DNA of 46,217 nt, from assembly GCA_902515205.1 (NCBI GenBank), contig CABXTU010000008.1:1-46217 (forward strand), read 5' to 3'. Below, in pieces: positions 1-9,780 of the stretch. This DNA is from an uncultured Pelagibacteraceae bacterium (GTDB taxonomy: Bacteria > Pseudomonadota > Alphaproteobacteria > Pelagibacterales > Pelagibacteraceae). Position 1 is the first letter of the stretch, and each line of letters starts with the position of its first letter. The position numbers and the translations under genes were made by a program. The notes below the pieces were generated by a model. It did no database searches. It saw only the letters and a program-made list of their open reading frames with translations, and had not been told where the DNA came from.

Positions 1-1
1 T

Positions 2-1513
2 CTAGATAATGTCGACTCTATTGCAGACAAAAAGAATATAGGCTTATTTATTAAACCATATGTTTCAGATTTGAATATAAAAAAACTAAATTTTAATTCT
101 AAAAGTAAATTTTCCTTCAATATATCTAAAAAATACAAAATTAATAACTTTAAATTATCTTCTGAAATAAAACTCAATGAACTTAAAATTGAAAATAATT
201 ATGAATTAGAAAAATTTTTACCAGAAATAAAAACTGATATAAATCTTTTAAATCATCAAATTAATTTTGATTTTAATAAAAAAAATTTAGTCATAAATGG
301 GAAGGGAAGTATTTTATCACAAAAAAATAAAGATAAAATAAAGTACGATATTAAAAAAGAAAGAGAAAAATTTGTATTTTCATCTTCTTTGGAAATTAAT
401 GATAATGACTTTTTAATTGATATTTTAAATTATAAGAAAAAAGCAGAATCTCAATTAAAAATTAATTTTGATGGATCTTATATTAAAAATGAAAGAGCTA
501 TATTTAATTCTATTATTTTGAAAGAAAATAAAAATATTATAAAATTACACTCATTATTATTAGATAAAAATTTTAAAATTGATAGCATTAAAAGAATTGA
601 TTTTAATTACCTTGATAGCGAAAATAGAAAAAATGAATTTTTTATATCAAAAAGAAAAAAAGATTATATCATTACTGGATCTAGTTTAAATGTTAATAGT
701 TTAATTGATGATTTAATTAAAAATGATAACGAAAAAAAGTTAAATATTTTTAAAAAAGATTTTAATATTGAATTAAAAATTGATGAAGTTTTTCTTGACA
801 AAGAGTATGAGGTCAAGAATTTAAGGGGAAATTTTTTTATAGAAAAAAATAATGTTATAAATGCTTTTTTAAACGCATCTTTTTCTGAGGGTAAAATTAT
901 TAAACTTACAATAGATACAAATCAAGAGGGTAAGATTACGACATTATTTTTAGATAAGGCAGACCCTATTGTAAAAAGATATAAATTTATTAAGGGATAT
1001 GAAAATGGTTCTCTAGATTTTTATTCATTAAAAAAAGGAGACAAAACTATGTCTACACTAAAAATTTATGATTTTAAGTTGAAAGAACTCCCTGTTTTAA
1101 CAAAATTATTAACTTTAGCATCTCTTCAGGGTATAGCCGACATACTTTCAGGAGAAGGAATTAGATTCAATGAATTTGAAATGATTTTTGAAAATCAGAA
1201 AAAACTAATGACAATTAAAGAAATTTACGCAATCGGTCCTGCTATATCAGTATTAATGGATGGTTACGTAGAAAAAGACAAAGTAATAAGTTTAAGAGGA
1301 ACTTTGGTGCCAGCTACAACTTTAAATAAAGTTATTGGATCGATTCCTTTTTTAGGAAAAATTCTTGTTGGATCTAAATCTGGAGAAGGTGTTTTTGGTG
1401 TAAGTTTTAAGATTAAAGGGCCTCCTAAAAAACTTGAAACTTCAGTAAATCCTATTAAAACTTTAACACCTAGATTCATTACAAGAACATTAGAAAAAGT
1501 GAAAAAAAATTAA
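2..1513 (+). CDS. AsmA-like / DUF3971-type envelope protein, C-terminal part (5' truncated by window edge)
   Basis: The reading frame is open from base 2 with no stop, so the TTG at 71 is only an internal codon and the true start lies left of the window. What remains is a Lys/Asn/Ile-rich region of beta-strand character, then a C-terminal block (about nt 1050-1500) that resembles the AsmA-like C-terminal domain of YhdP/TamB-type proteins: a GEGIRF segment, then SIPFLGKILVG, a G-E-G-V-F segment and a closing SVNP-x-L-x-P motif. Members of this superfamily are long inner-membrane-anchored proteins of the periplasm implicated in phospholipid transport to the outer membrane; that role is from the family. 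Its TAA shares the tetranucleotide TTAA (1510-1513) with the stop of convergent tyrS. Confidence 0.75.
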   Translation, partial: LDNVDSIADKKNIGLFIKPYVSDLNIKKLNFNSKSKFSFNISKKYKINNFKLSSEIKLNELKIENNYELEKFLPEIKTDINLLNHQINFDFNKKNLVINGKGSILSQKNKDKIKYDIKKEREKFVFSSSLEINDNDFLIDILNYKKKAESQLKINFDGSYIKNERAIFNSIILKENKNIIKLHSLLLDKNFKIDSIKRIDFNYLDSENRKNEFFISKRKKDYIITGSSLNVNSLIDDLIKNDNEKKLNIFKKDFNIELKIDEVFLDKEYEVKNLRGNFFIEKNNVINAFLNASFSEGKIIKLTIDTNQEGKITTLFLDKADPIVKRYKFIKGYENGSLDFYSLKKGDKTMSTLKIYDFKLKELPVLTKLLTLASLQGIADILSGEGIRFNEFEMIFENQKKLMTIKEIYAIGPAISVLMDGYVEKDKVISLRGTLVPATTLNKVIGSIPFLGKILVGSKSGEGVFGVSFKIKGPPKKLETSVNPIKTLTPRFITRTLEKVKKN

Positions 1514-2739
1514 TTTATTTCAATTTTTAAATGTCTTTTTTTCCCAATTGAAAGTTTCAGAAAATTTTCCTTAAATAATTTCCTCTTTATTATCATTTTT
1601 TCATCAGTAATACTCAAATTATTTATTTTGATTGCATGCCCCTTGATGAGTCTACGAATTTCACTTTTTGAAGTCTCAAACTTTGATATAATAACTAAAT
1701 CTACAATATTTAAATTTTTATTTAATATTTTTCCATCAATTTTTACTGAGGGTAAATTTGAACCTGAGGAATTATCTGAGAAAGTTTCTTTAGCAATTTT
1801 TTCTGAAGACAAAGCAGCTTTTCTACCGTGAAGCATAGAAGTAGTTTCATTTGCTAATTTAATTTTAAGTTGATTAATGTTTCTATCTTTAATTTTATTA
1901 ATTTCCTCGATATTTAAATCAGTAAACATTTTTAAAAATTTAATTACATCTTTATCATCAACATTTCTCCAAAATTGCCAAAAATCATAAGATGATAATA
2001 ATTTTTTATCTAACCAGACTGCTCCTGTTTCAGTTTTTCCCATCTTAGCTCCTGATGCTAATGTGATAAGTGGAGTTGTGAGACCATAAGCTTGTTTATT
2101 CGAATATCTTTTTATGAGTTCTGTGCCGTTAATTATATTTCCCCATTGGTCAGAGCCACCAATTTGAAGAGAGCAATTTTTTTTTTTATTTAATTCTAAA
2201 AAATCATAAGCTTGTAAAATCATATAATTAAATTCCATATAACTAAGTGATTGTTCTCTATCTAATCTTGTTTTAACACTTTCATAAGTAAGCATTTTAT
2301 TTATTGTAAAATGTTTTCCAATATCTCTTAAAAAAGAAATATAATTTAAATTTTTAAGCCAAGAATAATTGTTTACAAAAATAGGTCTAGTATTTGGATC
2401 ATCATTATTTAAATAATTTTTTAGAATTTTTTCAATATTTTTGATGTTTTTTTCTATTTCTTTCTCATTTAGAATTTTTCTTGTTTTGTCTTTTCCTGAT
2501 GGATCACCTATTCTAGTTGTACCACCTCCAATTAGTACTATTGGTCTATGCCCATGTTTTTGTAATAATCTTAAACACATTATTTGAAGCAAGCTTCCAA
2601 CATGTAAACTTTCAGCAGTACAATCAAAACCTATATATGCATTTATTTTTTTTTTATCCAATAAAGTTGAAAGTTCACTTTCATCAGTACATTGATAAAA
2701 GAAACCTCTATCTTTAAATTCTTTTAAAAATTTATTCAT
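1510..2739 (-). CDS. tyrS: Tyrosyl-tRNA synthetase
   Basis: Class I aminoacyl-tRNA synthetase that charges tRNA-Tyr in the cytoplasm. Counting from the longest possible start at 2757, the HIGH-type signature appears as HVGS (residues 52-55), followed by a GGGTTRIGDPSG block, the tyrosine-specific GGSDQWGNI segment, and KMGKT (238-242) in place of KMSKS. The last 70 residues or so look like an S4 RNA-binding domain (SKSEIRRLIKGHAIKIN). About 410 residues is normal for bacterial TyrS. I prefer the ATG at 2739: a TATAAT-like -10 box sits at 2754-2749 on this strand, so the ATG at 2757 would be upstream of transcription. The mRNA would then be almost leaderless. It diverges from anmK across under 50 bp. 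An in-frame A11 tract encodes KKKN near 2170. Confidence 0.97.
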   Translation of the reverse strand: MNKFLKEFKDRGFFYQCTDESELSTLLDKKKINAYIGFDCTAESLHVGSLLQIMCLRLLQKHGHRPIVLIGGGTTRIGDPSGKDKTRKILNEKEIEKNIKNIEKILKNYLNNDDPNTRPIFVNNYSWLKNLNYISFLRDIGKHFTINKMLTYESVKTRLDREQSLSYMEFNYMILQAYDFLELNKKKNCSLQIGGSDQWGNIINGTELIKRYSNKQAYGLTTPLITLASGAKMGKTETGAVWLDKKLLSSYDFWQFWRNVDDKDVIKFLKMFTDLNIEEINKIKDRNINQLKIKLANETTSMLHGRKAALSSEKIAKETFSDNSSGSNLPSVKIDGKILNKNLNIVDLVIISKFETSKSEIRRLIKGHAIKINNLSITDEKMIIKRKLFKENFLKLSIGKKRHLKIEIN

Positions 2740-2786
2740 AAGCATATAATTATACAATATACAAATTTTATTAAAAAAAAATAATA

Positions 2787-3914
2787 ATGGATAGGATATT
2801 TACAGCTTTAGGTTTAATGAGTGGTACTTCTGGGGATGGGGTTGACGCCTCTATAATTAGTTCCAATGGAAATGATAAATATCATCAGATTATAAATAAA
2901 TATTTCAAATATGACGAAAAAATTTACAACAATCTGCAAAAATTAAGAGATCAAATATCAAATTTAGAGGATCTGAAAAATAATGAAAATGACATTAACT
3001 TTTTAGAGAAAGATATAACTTTATTTCATGCAAAAGTTTCAAATGAAATTTTAGCATCATTTAATAAGAAAGTTGATTTTATAGGTTTTCATGGACAAAC
3101 AATTTACCACAACCCTTTAAAAAAAATTTCTAAACAAATTGGAAATGGTAAATTATTATCCCAGCTTACGAAAAAAATTGTTGTCTATAATTTTAGACAA
3201 AATGATATAAAAAATGGTGGAGAAGGGGCACCATTAACACCTATCTTTCATAAACTACTAGTAAAACAGAAAAAAATTGAGCTACCGGTTTGTATCTTAA
3301 ATATTGGTGGTATTGCAAATATTACTTTAATAAATGAATTTAATGAGGAAAATTTTTTTAGTAAAGATTTAGGCCCTGGAAATTGTTTGATAGATGAATG
3401 GGTGAGAAAAAACACAAATCAAAAGTTTGACAATAACGGAGAAATCGCAAAAAAAGGAAAAATTAATGAATTAATTTTAAATCAAGCTTTAGATAATTTT
3501 GATAACAGACCAAATCGACAAGTCTCATCTTTTGATATAAAGGATTTTAGTTTAAATTTTGTTAGAGGTCTAAATTTAGAAGATGGATTAGCAACATTAA
3601 CTGATTTTACTGCAAAGATAATAGTGGAAGAACTTTATAACTTTTTATCTAAAGAGAAAGATAAATTATGCAACGTTTTAGTATGTGGTGGTGGACGAAA
3701 AAATTCACATTTATTGAATAGAATTAAAAATTGTGTGCCAAATAATTTAAGTTTTAAACTTATTGACGAATATGGAATAGATGGTGATTTTGTAGAGTCG
3801 CAAGCTTTTGGTTATCTTGCTATAAGATCTTTTTTAAAATTACCAATCTCTTTTCCTAAAACGACTGGGTGTTTATTACCATCTACTGGTGGGGTAGTAA
3901 TTAAAAATTTTTAA
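2787..3914 (+). CDS. anmK: Anhydro-N-acetylmuramic acid kinase
   Basis: Converts 1,6-anhydro-MurNAc released during peptidoglycan turnover to MurNAc-6-phosphate, a cell-wall recycling step. The N-terminal ATP-binding signature GLMSGTSGDGVD is at residues 9-20, GFHGQT at 100-105, an NGGEGAPLTP segment follows, and later the DLGPGNCLIDEW and VCGGGRKNS blocks; all are characteristic of AnmK. At 375 residues it has the usual length. It starts 29-47 bp from divergent tyrS and its stop overlaps that of the next, convergent gene through a shared TTAA (3911-3914). No downstream murQ or nag gene is visible, so the rest of the recycling route must lie elsewhere or be absent. Confidence 0.96.
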   Translation: MDRIFTALGLMSGTSGDGVDASIISSNGNDKYHQIINKYFKYDEKIYNNLQKLRDQISNLEDLKNNENDINFLEKDITLFHAKVSNEILASFNKKVDFIGFHGQTIYHNPLKKISKQIGNGKLLSQLTKKIVVYNFRQNDIKNGGEGAPLTPIFHKLLVKQKKIELPVCILNIGGIANITLINEFNEENFFSKDLGPGNCLIDEWVRKNTNQKFDNNGEIAKKGKINELILNQALDNFDNRPNRQVSSFDIKDFSLNFVRGLNLEDGLATLTDFTAKIIVEELYNFLSKEKDKLCNVLVCGGGRKNSHLLNRIKNCVPNNLSFKLIDEYGIDGDFVESQAFGYLAIRSFLKLPISFPKTTGCLLPSTGGVVIKNF

Positions 3915-4567
3915 TAAAGTGCAGTTTCCTTTTTAATATATTCGTTTAAAATTTTATTTAAATTATCCTCATTATTTGAAAAAAAATGGTTAGCGGTGTT
4001 AACTGATTGAAATTCGACTTTAATTCCTTTTTGTGCGCTTAATCTTTTGTCTAACTCAGTGATATATTCTATAGGAACAAGTTCATCCTTTTTTCCATAG
4101 ATCATTAATCCTGAAGTAGGACAAGGAGACAAGAAAGAAAAATCATAAACATTTGGTTGAGGTGAAATGGCAATAAATCTATTTATTTCAGGTCTTCGCA
4201 TTAATAATTGCATAGCAATAAGTGATCCAAATGAAAAACCTGATACCCAGCACTGTGAATTATCAAAATTTTCTCTTTCAAGCCAATCAAGAGCTGCGGC
4301 GGCATCAGCAAGTTCTCCTTGACCATTATCAAATTCTCCATCACTTTTTCCAACCCCTCTAAAATTTACTCGACAAACAGAAAAATTATTTTCCATAAAT
4401 TGGTGAAAAGTTTCGACTACTATTTTATTGTTCATAGTTCCACCATATTGAGGATGAGGTTGTAAAACCAAAGCAACAGGTGAAGTGTTTTTTTTGCTTT
4501 TATAATATTTTGCCTCTAATCTTCCTGCAGGGCCGGGGATAAAAATTTCAGAAATTTTATTGTCCAT
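3911..4567 (-). CDS. Alpha/beta hydrolase (COG2945-like), probable esterase
   Basis: A single-domain 218-residue alpha/beta hydrolase without signal peptide, hence cytoplasmic. The nucleophile elbow is GFSFG with Ser112, the acid is probably Asp161 in the GKKDELVP segment, and the base is His194 in TANHFF, giving a complete catalytic triad. An HPHP-type oxyanion region (QPHPQYGG, 36-43) and NFRGVGKS (68-75) match the small-hydrolase group typified by COG2945. The substrate cannot be read from the sequence. It is transcribed away from iscR, so 4568-4710 must contain promoters for both directions. Confidence 0.88.
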   Translation of the reverse strand: MDNKISEIFIPGPAGRLEAKYYKSKKNTSPVALVLQPHPQYGGTMNNKIVVETFHQFMENNFSVCRVNFRGVGKSDGEFDNGQGELADAAAALDWLERENFDNSQCWVSGFSFGSLIAMQLLMRRPEINRFIAISPQPNVYDFSFLSPCPTSGLMIYGKKDELVPIEYITELDKRLSAQKGIKVEFQSVNTANHFFSNNEDNLNKILNEYIKKETALY

Positions 4568-4660
4568 AAATGTTATTGATTACTATTCTCAAAAAAAATT
4601 ACATCTATCATAACTCTGAGACAAAATGTTAGCTTTTTTTTAAATATTTTTATATGGAAT

Positions 4661-4690
4661 ACTTGACTATTTTAGTCAAGTTTATATATA
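4661..4690 (+). promoter_or_regulatory. iscR-suf promoter with palindromic operator
   Basis: A perfect inverted repeat with 9-bp arms ACTTGACTA and TAGTCAAGT separated by TTT covers 4661-4681. Its left arm contains TTGACT (4663-4668), a good -35 element; 16 bp later TATATA (4685-4690) can serve as -10. The operator thus overlies the -35 box, the geometry of a repressor. The first gene downstream is an IscR/Rrf2 regulator, so autoregulation by Fe-S status is the likely reading. The repeat and promoter spacing are seen; binding by IscR is inferred. Confidence 0.7.
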
Positions 4691-4710
4691 CCCCCATAAA
4701 ATAAGGGTTT

Positions 4711-5136
4711 ATGAAACTTACATCTAAAGGAAGATATGCAGTAATGGCTTTAGCAGATCTTGCGCGATTTGATAATATTAGTCCAGTTTCTCTGAGAGAT
4801 ATTTCTCTTAGACAAGGTATTTCTCTAGATTATCTAGAGCAAATTTTTTCAAAATTACGAAAAAAAGAAATCGTTCAAAGTGTTCGAGGAACTCAGGGTG
4901 GTTATATTTTAAATAGAAAAGCCAGAGAGATTAAACTTACAAATATTTTTGATGCCGTAGATGAGAAGGTAAAAACTTTACAATGCAAGAAAGAATCTAA
5001 AAAAGGATGTAACGGTAAATCAACAAAATGTCTTACTCACAATCTATGGGATGAGCTTGAAAATCATATTAATAATTTTTTTGATAAAAAAAGTTTGGAT
5101 GATTTAGTTAAAAGTAATTTTGAAAGAAAATTTTGA
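4711..5136 (+). CDS. iscR: Rrf2-family Fe-S regulator, IscR-like
   Basis: A 141-residue Rrf2 regulator. The N-terminal winged helix begins [10 protein letters not shown] and includes a recognition-helix region ending in VRGTQGGY (58-65). Three cysteines, C92, C100 and C107, plus H110 in a CLTH-x-LW context match the Cys3-His [2Fe-2S] ligand set of IscR, although spacing between the cysteines is two and one residues longer than in E. coli IscR. It is the first gene of the SUF operon and follows a palindromic operator. Inferred role: sensing Fe-S sufficiency and repressing the operon when the cluster is bound. RirA is an alternative name for alphaproteobacterial relatives, but the ligand pattern favours IscR. 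Confidence 0.9.
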   Translation: MKLTSKGRYAVMALADLARFDNISPVSLRDISLRQGISLDYLEQIFSKLRKKEIVQSVRGTQGGYILNRKAREIKLTNIFDAVDEKVKTLQCKKESKKGCNGKSTKCLTHNLWDELENHINNFFDKKSLDDLVKSNFERKF

Positions 5137-5138
5137 AG

Positions 5139-6581
5139 ATGGATACAAGAGAAAAAAATATAGAGCAGTTAAAAGATTATAAATACGGGTTTTCAACTGA
5201 GATTGAAAATATTAGAGCTCCAAAAGGTTTAAATGAAGATGTAATTAAATTTATTTCAAATATTAAAAAAGAACCAAAATGGATGTTGGATTTTAGGCTA
5301 AATGCTTTTGAAAGATTTAAAAAATTAAAAGAGCCCGATTGGCAAAAACCAAAATATCCAAAAATTAATTACCAAGACTTATACTACTATTCAGCTCCTA
5401 AGAGTGTCAGTGATAAACCAAAAAACCTTGATGAGCTTGATCCTAAACTTTTGGAGACATATAAAAAACTTGGTATACCTTTACAAGAACAAGCAAGATT
5501 AAATGGTATTGCTGTTGATGCTGTATTTGACTCTGTTTCAGTTGCAACAACATTTAAAGATGAATTGACTAAACATGGAATAATTTTTTGTTCGATGTCT
5601 GAAGCTATTCAAAAATATCCTGACTTAGTCAAGAAATATTTGGGAACAGTTATACCAACTACAGACCATTTTTTTGCGACTTTAAATTCCGCAGTATTTA
5701 CCGATGGATCTTTTGTTTATATTCCCGAAGGAATTAAGTGCCCCATGGAACTATCAACCTATTTTAGAATAAACGCGTCAGAAACAGGACAATTTGAAAG
5801 AACTTTAATAATAGCCGATAAGGGAAGTTATGTGAGCTATCTCGAAGGCTGTACTGCACCAATGAGAGATGAAAATCAATTACATGCAGCTAATGTAGAA
5901 TTAATTGCTCTTGATGATGCTGAAATTAAATATTCTACAGTACAGAATTGGTATCCAGGTGATGAAAATGGCAAAGGTGGAATTTATAATTTTGTGACTA
6001 AAAGAGGTCTATGTAAAGGTAAGAATTCAAAAATTTCTTGGACTCAAGTAGAAACTGGTTCAGCCATAACTTGGAAATATCCAAGTTGTATTTTGAAAGG
6101 TGATAATTCTATAGGGGAATTTTATTCTATAGCTATTACTAATAATCATCAAAAAGCCGATACGGGAACTAAAATGATTCATTTAGGCAAAAATACAAAA
6201 AGTAAAATAATTTCAAAAGGAATAAGTGCAGGATTTTCTGATATGACCTACAGAGGTCTAGTTGATATTAACTCAAAAGCAAAAAATTCTAGCAATTATA
6301 CTCAATGTGATTCCTTGTTGATGGGAAATAAATGTGGAGCCCATACTGTTCCTTATATTAAAAATAAAAACTATGATTCAAATATTGCTCATGAGGCTAC
6401 AACTTCAAAAATAAGTGAAGAACAACTGCACTATTGCCAACAAAGAGGATTAAATCCAGAAGAAGCAGTTGGACTAATCGTAAATGGATTTTGTAAAGAA
6501 GTACTTCAACAATTACCGATGGAATTTGCTGTTGAAGCTCAAAAGTTAGTAGGTATTAGCTTAGAAGGAAGTGTGGGCTAA
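5139..6581 (+). CDS. sufB: Fe-S cluster assembly scaffold SufB
   Basis: Core subunit of the SufBC2D complex that builds Fe-S clusters on a scaffold. The protein of about 480 residues carries the typical SufB sequence: [48 protein letters not shown], and a C-terminal [12 protein letters not shown] with the family's conserved Cys. The ATG at 5139 lies 2 nt after the iscR stop; a TTG at 5133 that overlaps that stop is an alternative but adds only two residues. It ends in TAATG, overlapping sufC by one base, so translation is likely coupled. Confidence 0.97.
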   Translation: MDTREKNIEQLKDYKYGFSTEIENIRAPKGLNEDVIKFISNIKKEPKWMLDFRLNAFERFKKLKEPDWQKPKYPKINYQDLYYYSAPKSVSDKPKNLDELDPKLLETYKKLGIPLQEQARLNGIAVDAVFDSVSVATTFKDELTKHGIIFCSMSEAIQKYPDLVKKYLGTVIPTTDHFFATLNSAVFTDGSFVYIPEGIKCPMELSTYFRINASETGQFERTLIIADKGSYVSYLEGCTAPMRDENQLHAANVELIALDDAEIKYSTVQNWYPGDENGKGGIYNFVTKRGLCKGKNSKISWTQVETGSAITWKYPSCILKGDNSIGEFYSIAITNNHQKADTGTKMIHLGKNTKSKIISKGISAGFSDMTYRGLVDINSKAKNSSNYTQCDSLLMGNKCGAHTVPYIKNKNYDSNIAHEATTSKISEEQLHYCQQRGLNPEEAVGLIVNGFCKEVLQQLPMEFAVEAQKLVGISLEGSVG

Positions 6582-7315
6582 TGTTAAAAATAAATAACTT
6601 AAATGCAAACATTGATAATAAATCAATTTTAAAAGATTTTTCATTAAATATTAATCCTGGTGAAGTGCATGCCATTATGGGTCCTAACGGTTCTGGTAAA
6701 AGTACATTATCTAACATTTTATCAGGTAAAAAAGGATATGAAATTTCTGGTGAAGTGTTATTCGAAAACAAAAATTTGTTTGAATTAGAAACTCAGGAGA
6801 GAGCACATAAAGGGATATTTTTAGCTTTTCAGTATCCATTAGAAATCCCTGGTGTAAATACAAATATTTTTTTAAAAACTTCTTTAAATGCAATAAGAAA
6901 AGCAAATGGAGAAAAGGAACTTGACGCAATTGAATTTTTAAAACTTGTAAAAGAGAAATCCAAAGAATTGAAATTTGATGAAGAAAAATTAAATAGACAA
7001 TTAAATGTTGGTTTTTCTGGTGGAGAAAAAAAGAAAAATGAAATTTTACAAATGTCAATGTTATCACCTAAACTATCTATTCTAGATGAAACTGACTCAG
7101 GGTTAGATATTGATGCACTAAAAGTTGTGTCAGAAGGAGTAAATTCTTTAAGAAATAAAAATAATTCCTTTTTAATTATTACTCACTATCAAAGATTGCT
7201 GGATTATATTAAACCAGATTTTGTTCATGTTTTAATGAATGGAAAAATAATCAAATCTGGAGGACCAGAGTTAGCGTTAGAACTGGAAAAAAAGGGATAC
7301 GAAAACTTCAATTAA
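6581..7315 (+). CDS. sufC: Fe-S cluster assembly ATPase SufC
   Basis: The ABC-type ATPase of the SUF scaffold complex. The Walker A motif GPNGSGKST spans residues 34-42, the ABC signature is the SufC variant FSGGEKKKNEI, and Walker B plus D-loop is ILDETDSGLDIDAL; the switch His sits in LIITHYQR. Length 244 is standard. It is not a transporter ATPase, since the FSGGEKKR-type signature and neighbours are SUF-specific. It shares one base with sufB and abuts sufD with no gap. Confidence 0.97.
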   Translation: MLKINNLNANIDNKSILKDFSLNINPGEVHAIMGPNGSGKSTLSNILSGKKGYEISGEVLFENKNLFELETQERAHKGIFLAFQYPLEIPGVNTNIFLKTSLNAIRKANGEKELDAIEFLKLVKEKSKELKFDEEKLNRQLNVGFSGGEKKKNEILQMSMLSPKLSILDETDSGLDIDALKVVSEGVNSLRNKNNSFLIITHYQRLLDYIKPDFVHVLMNGKIIKSGGPELALELEKKGYENFN

Positions 7316-8563
7316 ATGACAGAAAAAATTAAAATAGATTTTGAAAAAACGCTTAAAAATTCAGCCTTTTCTGAAAAGGATATTGAGTTCAAAATGAAAT
7401 ATTTAAATAAATTTATTGAAAGTGGTTTACCAAATAGAAAACTTGAAAACTGGAAATTTTCAGATTTAAGTCAAATTATTCAAAAAAATATCGGTGAATT
7501 AAGTTTTTACAATGATTACTCAATTCAAAATAAGGTTGATACCTCTATTTTTGTAGATGGTTTAGAACATAATAAAATTATTTTTATTAATGGGAGAGTG
7601 GAGAAGATTGATTTTAGTTATGAGGATCATAATAAAGTAAAAATTGATGATCATTTCGAATTTAGAGCTGAGTCTGATAATAACAATTCTCTATTATCTT
7701 TAAACAATGCTTTCACAAATAAATGTTTTAGAATTACAATTAAAAAAGATTATTCTTTAAAAAAACCTCTTGTCATTTATCACACTACAAATAACAAAAT
7801 AAAATCCAAAAATATTAATTTAAAATTAGAATTTGAATTAGAACAAAATAGTTCTTTAAGAATAATTGATTTGTTAAAAGATGAGTCAGTAAATAACTTT
7901 ATTAATATTTTTTATAATTTTAATTTAAAAGAAAATGCTATTTTGAAAAATTACAAGATTGACAAAATATTAAACAAAAATATCCGGTATTTATTTAATA
8001 ATATTGAGCAACAATCTAACAGTGTCTCCGAAACTTTTATTTTATCTTCAGGGTCTAATTTTTCAAAAAATGAGGTTAATTGTAATTTGAATGGTGAATA
8101 CTCTTCTGCATTCGTGAATGGCATTTTTTCATTAGATAACGAACAACAACATGAAATAAGAACGATAATTAATCATTTAGTCGAAAATACAAAAAGTTAT
8201 CAACTAATTAAAAGTGTGTTGGGAAAAAATGCAAAGTCTGCTTACCAAGGCAAGATATTTGTAGACTCAAAAGCACAAAAAACAGACGGATATCAACTTA
8301 GTAAAGCAATTTTACTTGATGAAACTTCTGAATTTAATGCTAAACCCGAGTTAGAAATTTATGCTGATGATGTAAAATGTTCTCATGGATCTGCTTCAGG
8401 AAGTCTAGATGAAAATACTATATTCTATTTAATGTCGAGAGGATTGAATTATAAACAATCTAAAGAACTATTGATTAATGGTTTTTTATTAGATGTGATT
8501 GAGAAAATTACAGACCCAGAAATTAAAAACTTAGTAAAAAATATGATTGGATTTAAAGAATGA
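7316..8563 (+). CDS. sufD: Fe-S cluster assembly protein SufD
   Basis: SufB paralogue that completes the SufBC2D scaffold and is needed for iron entry. Only the C-terminal third is well conserved: YQGKIFVDSKAQKTDGYQ, FNAKPELEIYADDVKCSHG, then SRGL and LLINGFLLDVI. The N-terminal half is a divergent, Lys/Asn-rich beta-helix region with the family's LENWKFSDL motif near residue 42. The conserved His of the functional CSHGS motif is present. The TGA overlaps the sufS ATG by 4 nt (ATGA), a sign of translational coupling. Confidence 0.95.
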   Translation: MTEKIKIDFEKTLKNSAFSEKDIEFKMKYLNKFIESGLPNRKLENWKFSDLSQIIQKNIGELSFYNDYSIQNKVDTSIFVDGLEHNKIIFINGRVEKIDFSYEDHNKVKIDDHFEFRAESDNNNSLLSLNNAFTNKCFRITIKKDYSLKKPLVIYHTTNNKIKSKNINLKLEFELEQNSSLRIIDLLKDESVNNFINIFYNFNLKENAILKNYKIDKILNKNIRYLFNNIEQQSNSVSETFILSSGSNFSKNEVNCNLNGEYSSAFVNGIFSLDNEQQHEIRTIINHLVENTKSYQLIKSVLGKNAKSAYQGKIFVDSKAQKTDGYQLSKAILLDETSEFNAKPELEIYADDVKCSHGSASGSLDENTIFYLMSRGLNYKQSKELLINGFLLDVIEKITDPEIKNLVKNMIGFKE

Positions 8564-9780
8564 ATATAGATAACATTAAAAAAGACTTTCCTATCTTTGA
8601 TGAAAAAATTCAAAATAACGATTTAGTTTATTTAGATAGTGCTAATTCTTCTCAAAAACCAAAAGTTGTTATTGATAGAATAAATGAGTTTTATACAAAG
8701 CAATTCTCTAATGTAGGAAGAAGTATTCATTACCTTGCGGTTGCAGCAACTAATTTATATGAAAATACAAGAGTTTCAGTTCAAAAATATATAAATGCTA
8801 AAGATAAAAATGAGATTGTTTTTACTAAAGGGGCCACAGAAGCACTAAATTTGGTAGCTAACACACTTGGTCAAAAATATTTAGAGGAAGGGGATGAAAT
8901 ATTGTTAACAGAACTAGAACATCATTCTAATTATGTGCCTTGGCACTATTTAAGAAAGTCAAAGAATATTAAAATTAATTTTGCTGAAATTAATGATGAA
9001 GGTGAAATACCAATAGAAAATATTGAAAAAAAAATTACTCCAAAAACAAAGATTATAGCTATTAATCATTTGTCTAATGTAACAGGAGCAATATTACCAA
9101 TTAAAGAAATTACTAGTTTAGCTCACTCCAAAGGAATAATTGTTGTTGTAGATGGTTGTCAGGGAGCCCCTCATTTAAAAATTGATGTGCAAGACCTTGA
9201 CTGTGATTTTTATGCAATTTCATGTCATAAAATGTATGGACCTACTGGATTAGGTATTTTGTACGGTAAAAAAAAATGGCTTGAAGAGCTGCCCCCATAT
9301 CAAGGCGGAGGTGGAATGATTAAAGAGGTAAAGAAAGACAGAATAACTTACGGAGATTTACCAAATAAATATGAGGCTGGGACTATGGCTACAGCTCAAG
9401 TTATAGCATTTGATCAATCTATTAAATTTTTAGAAAGTATTGGTATTGAAAATATTGTTAAACATGAGAAAGATTTAATTGAGTATGGTCAAGAGATTTT
9501 AAGAAAAAATAATTCTGTAAAATTAATTGGTAACCCAAAAAATAAAGGTGGTGTTTTATCGTTTACTATAGAAGGTGTGCACCCACATGATATTGCGACA
9601 ATTTTAGATGAGGATGGTGTAGCAATTAGAGCAGGTCACCACTGTTGTCAAATATTACATGATAAACTTGAAATACCTGCAAGTGCGAGAGCCTCAGTTG
9701 GAGTGTACAATACAAAAGAAGATTTTGACCAATTAAATGAGTCAATTAATAAATGTAAAAAAATTTTTGATTTAAAATGA
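8560..9780 (+). CDS. sufS: Cysteine desulfurase SufS
   Basis: PLP-dependent class V aminotransferase-fold enzyme that takes sulfur from cysteine as a persulfide and feeds it to the SUF scaffold. The PLP-binding lysine is K224 in ISCHKMYGPTG, the cofactor-stacking region is ELEHHSN (118-124), and the active-site cysteine is C362 in RAGHHCC, the motif typical of group II desulfurases. Length 406 is normal. It sits directly before sufU, the partner that relays sulfur in systems lacking sufE; no sufE is seen here. Confidence 0.97.
   Translation: MNIDNIKKDFPIFDEKIQNNDLVYLDSANSSQKPKVVIDRINEFYTKQFSNVGRSIHYLAVAATNLYENTRVSVQKYINAKDKNEIVFTKGATEALNLVANTLGQKYLEEGDEILLTELEHHSNYVPWHYLRKSKNIKINFAEINDEGEIPIENIEKKITPKTKIIAINHLSNVTGAILPIKEITSLAHSKGIIVVVDGCQGAPHLKIDVQDLDCDFYAISCHKMYGPTGLGILYGKKKWLEELPPYQGGGGMIKEVKKDRITYGDLPNKYEAGTMATAQVIAFDQSIKFLESIGIENIVKHEKDLIEYGQEILRKNNSVKLIGNPKNKGGVLSFTIEGVHPHDIATILDEDGVAIRAGHHCCQILHDKLEIPASARASVGVYNTKEDFDQLNESINKCKKIFDLK

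Noticed and set aside
1264-1479. Open frames on the strand opposite real genes (for example here, at 23463-23672 and 24459-24779)
   Set aside because: They lie inside well-supported genes, have no start signals or protein signatures, and arise from codon bias of the true strand.
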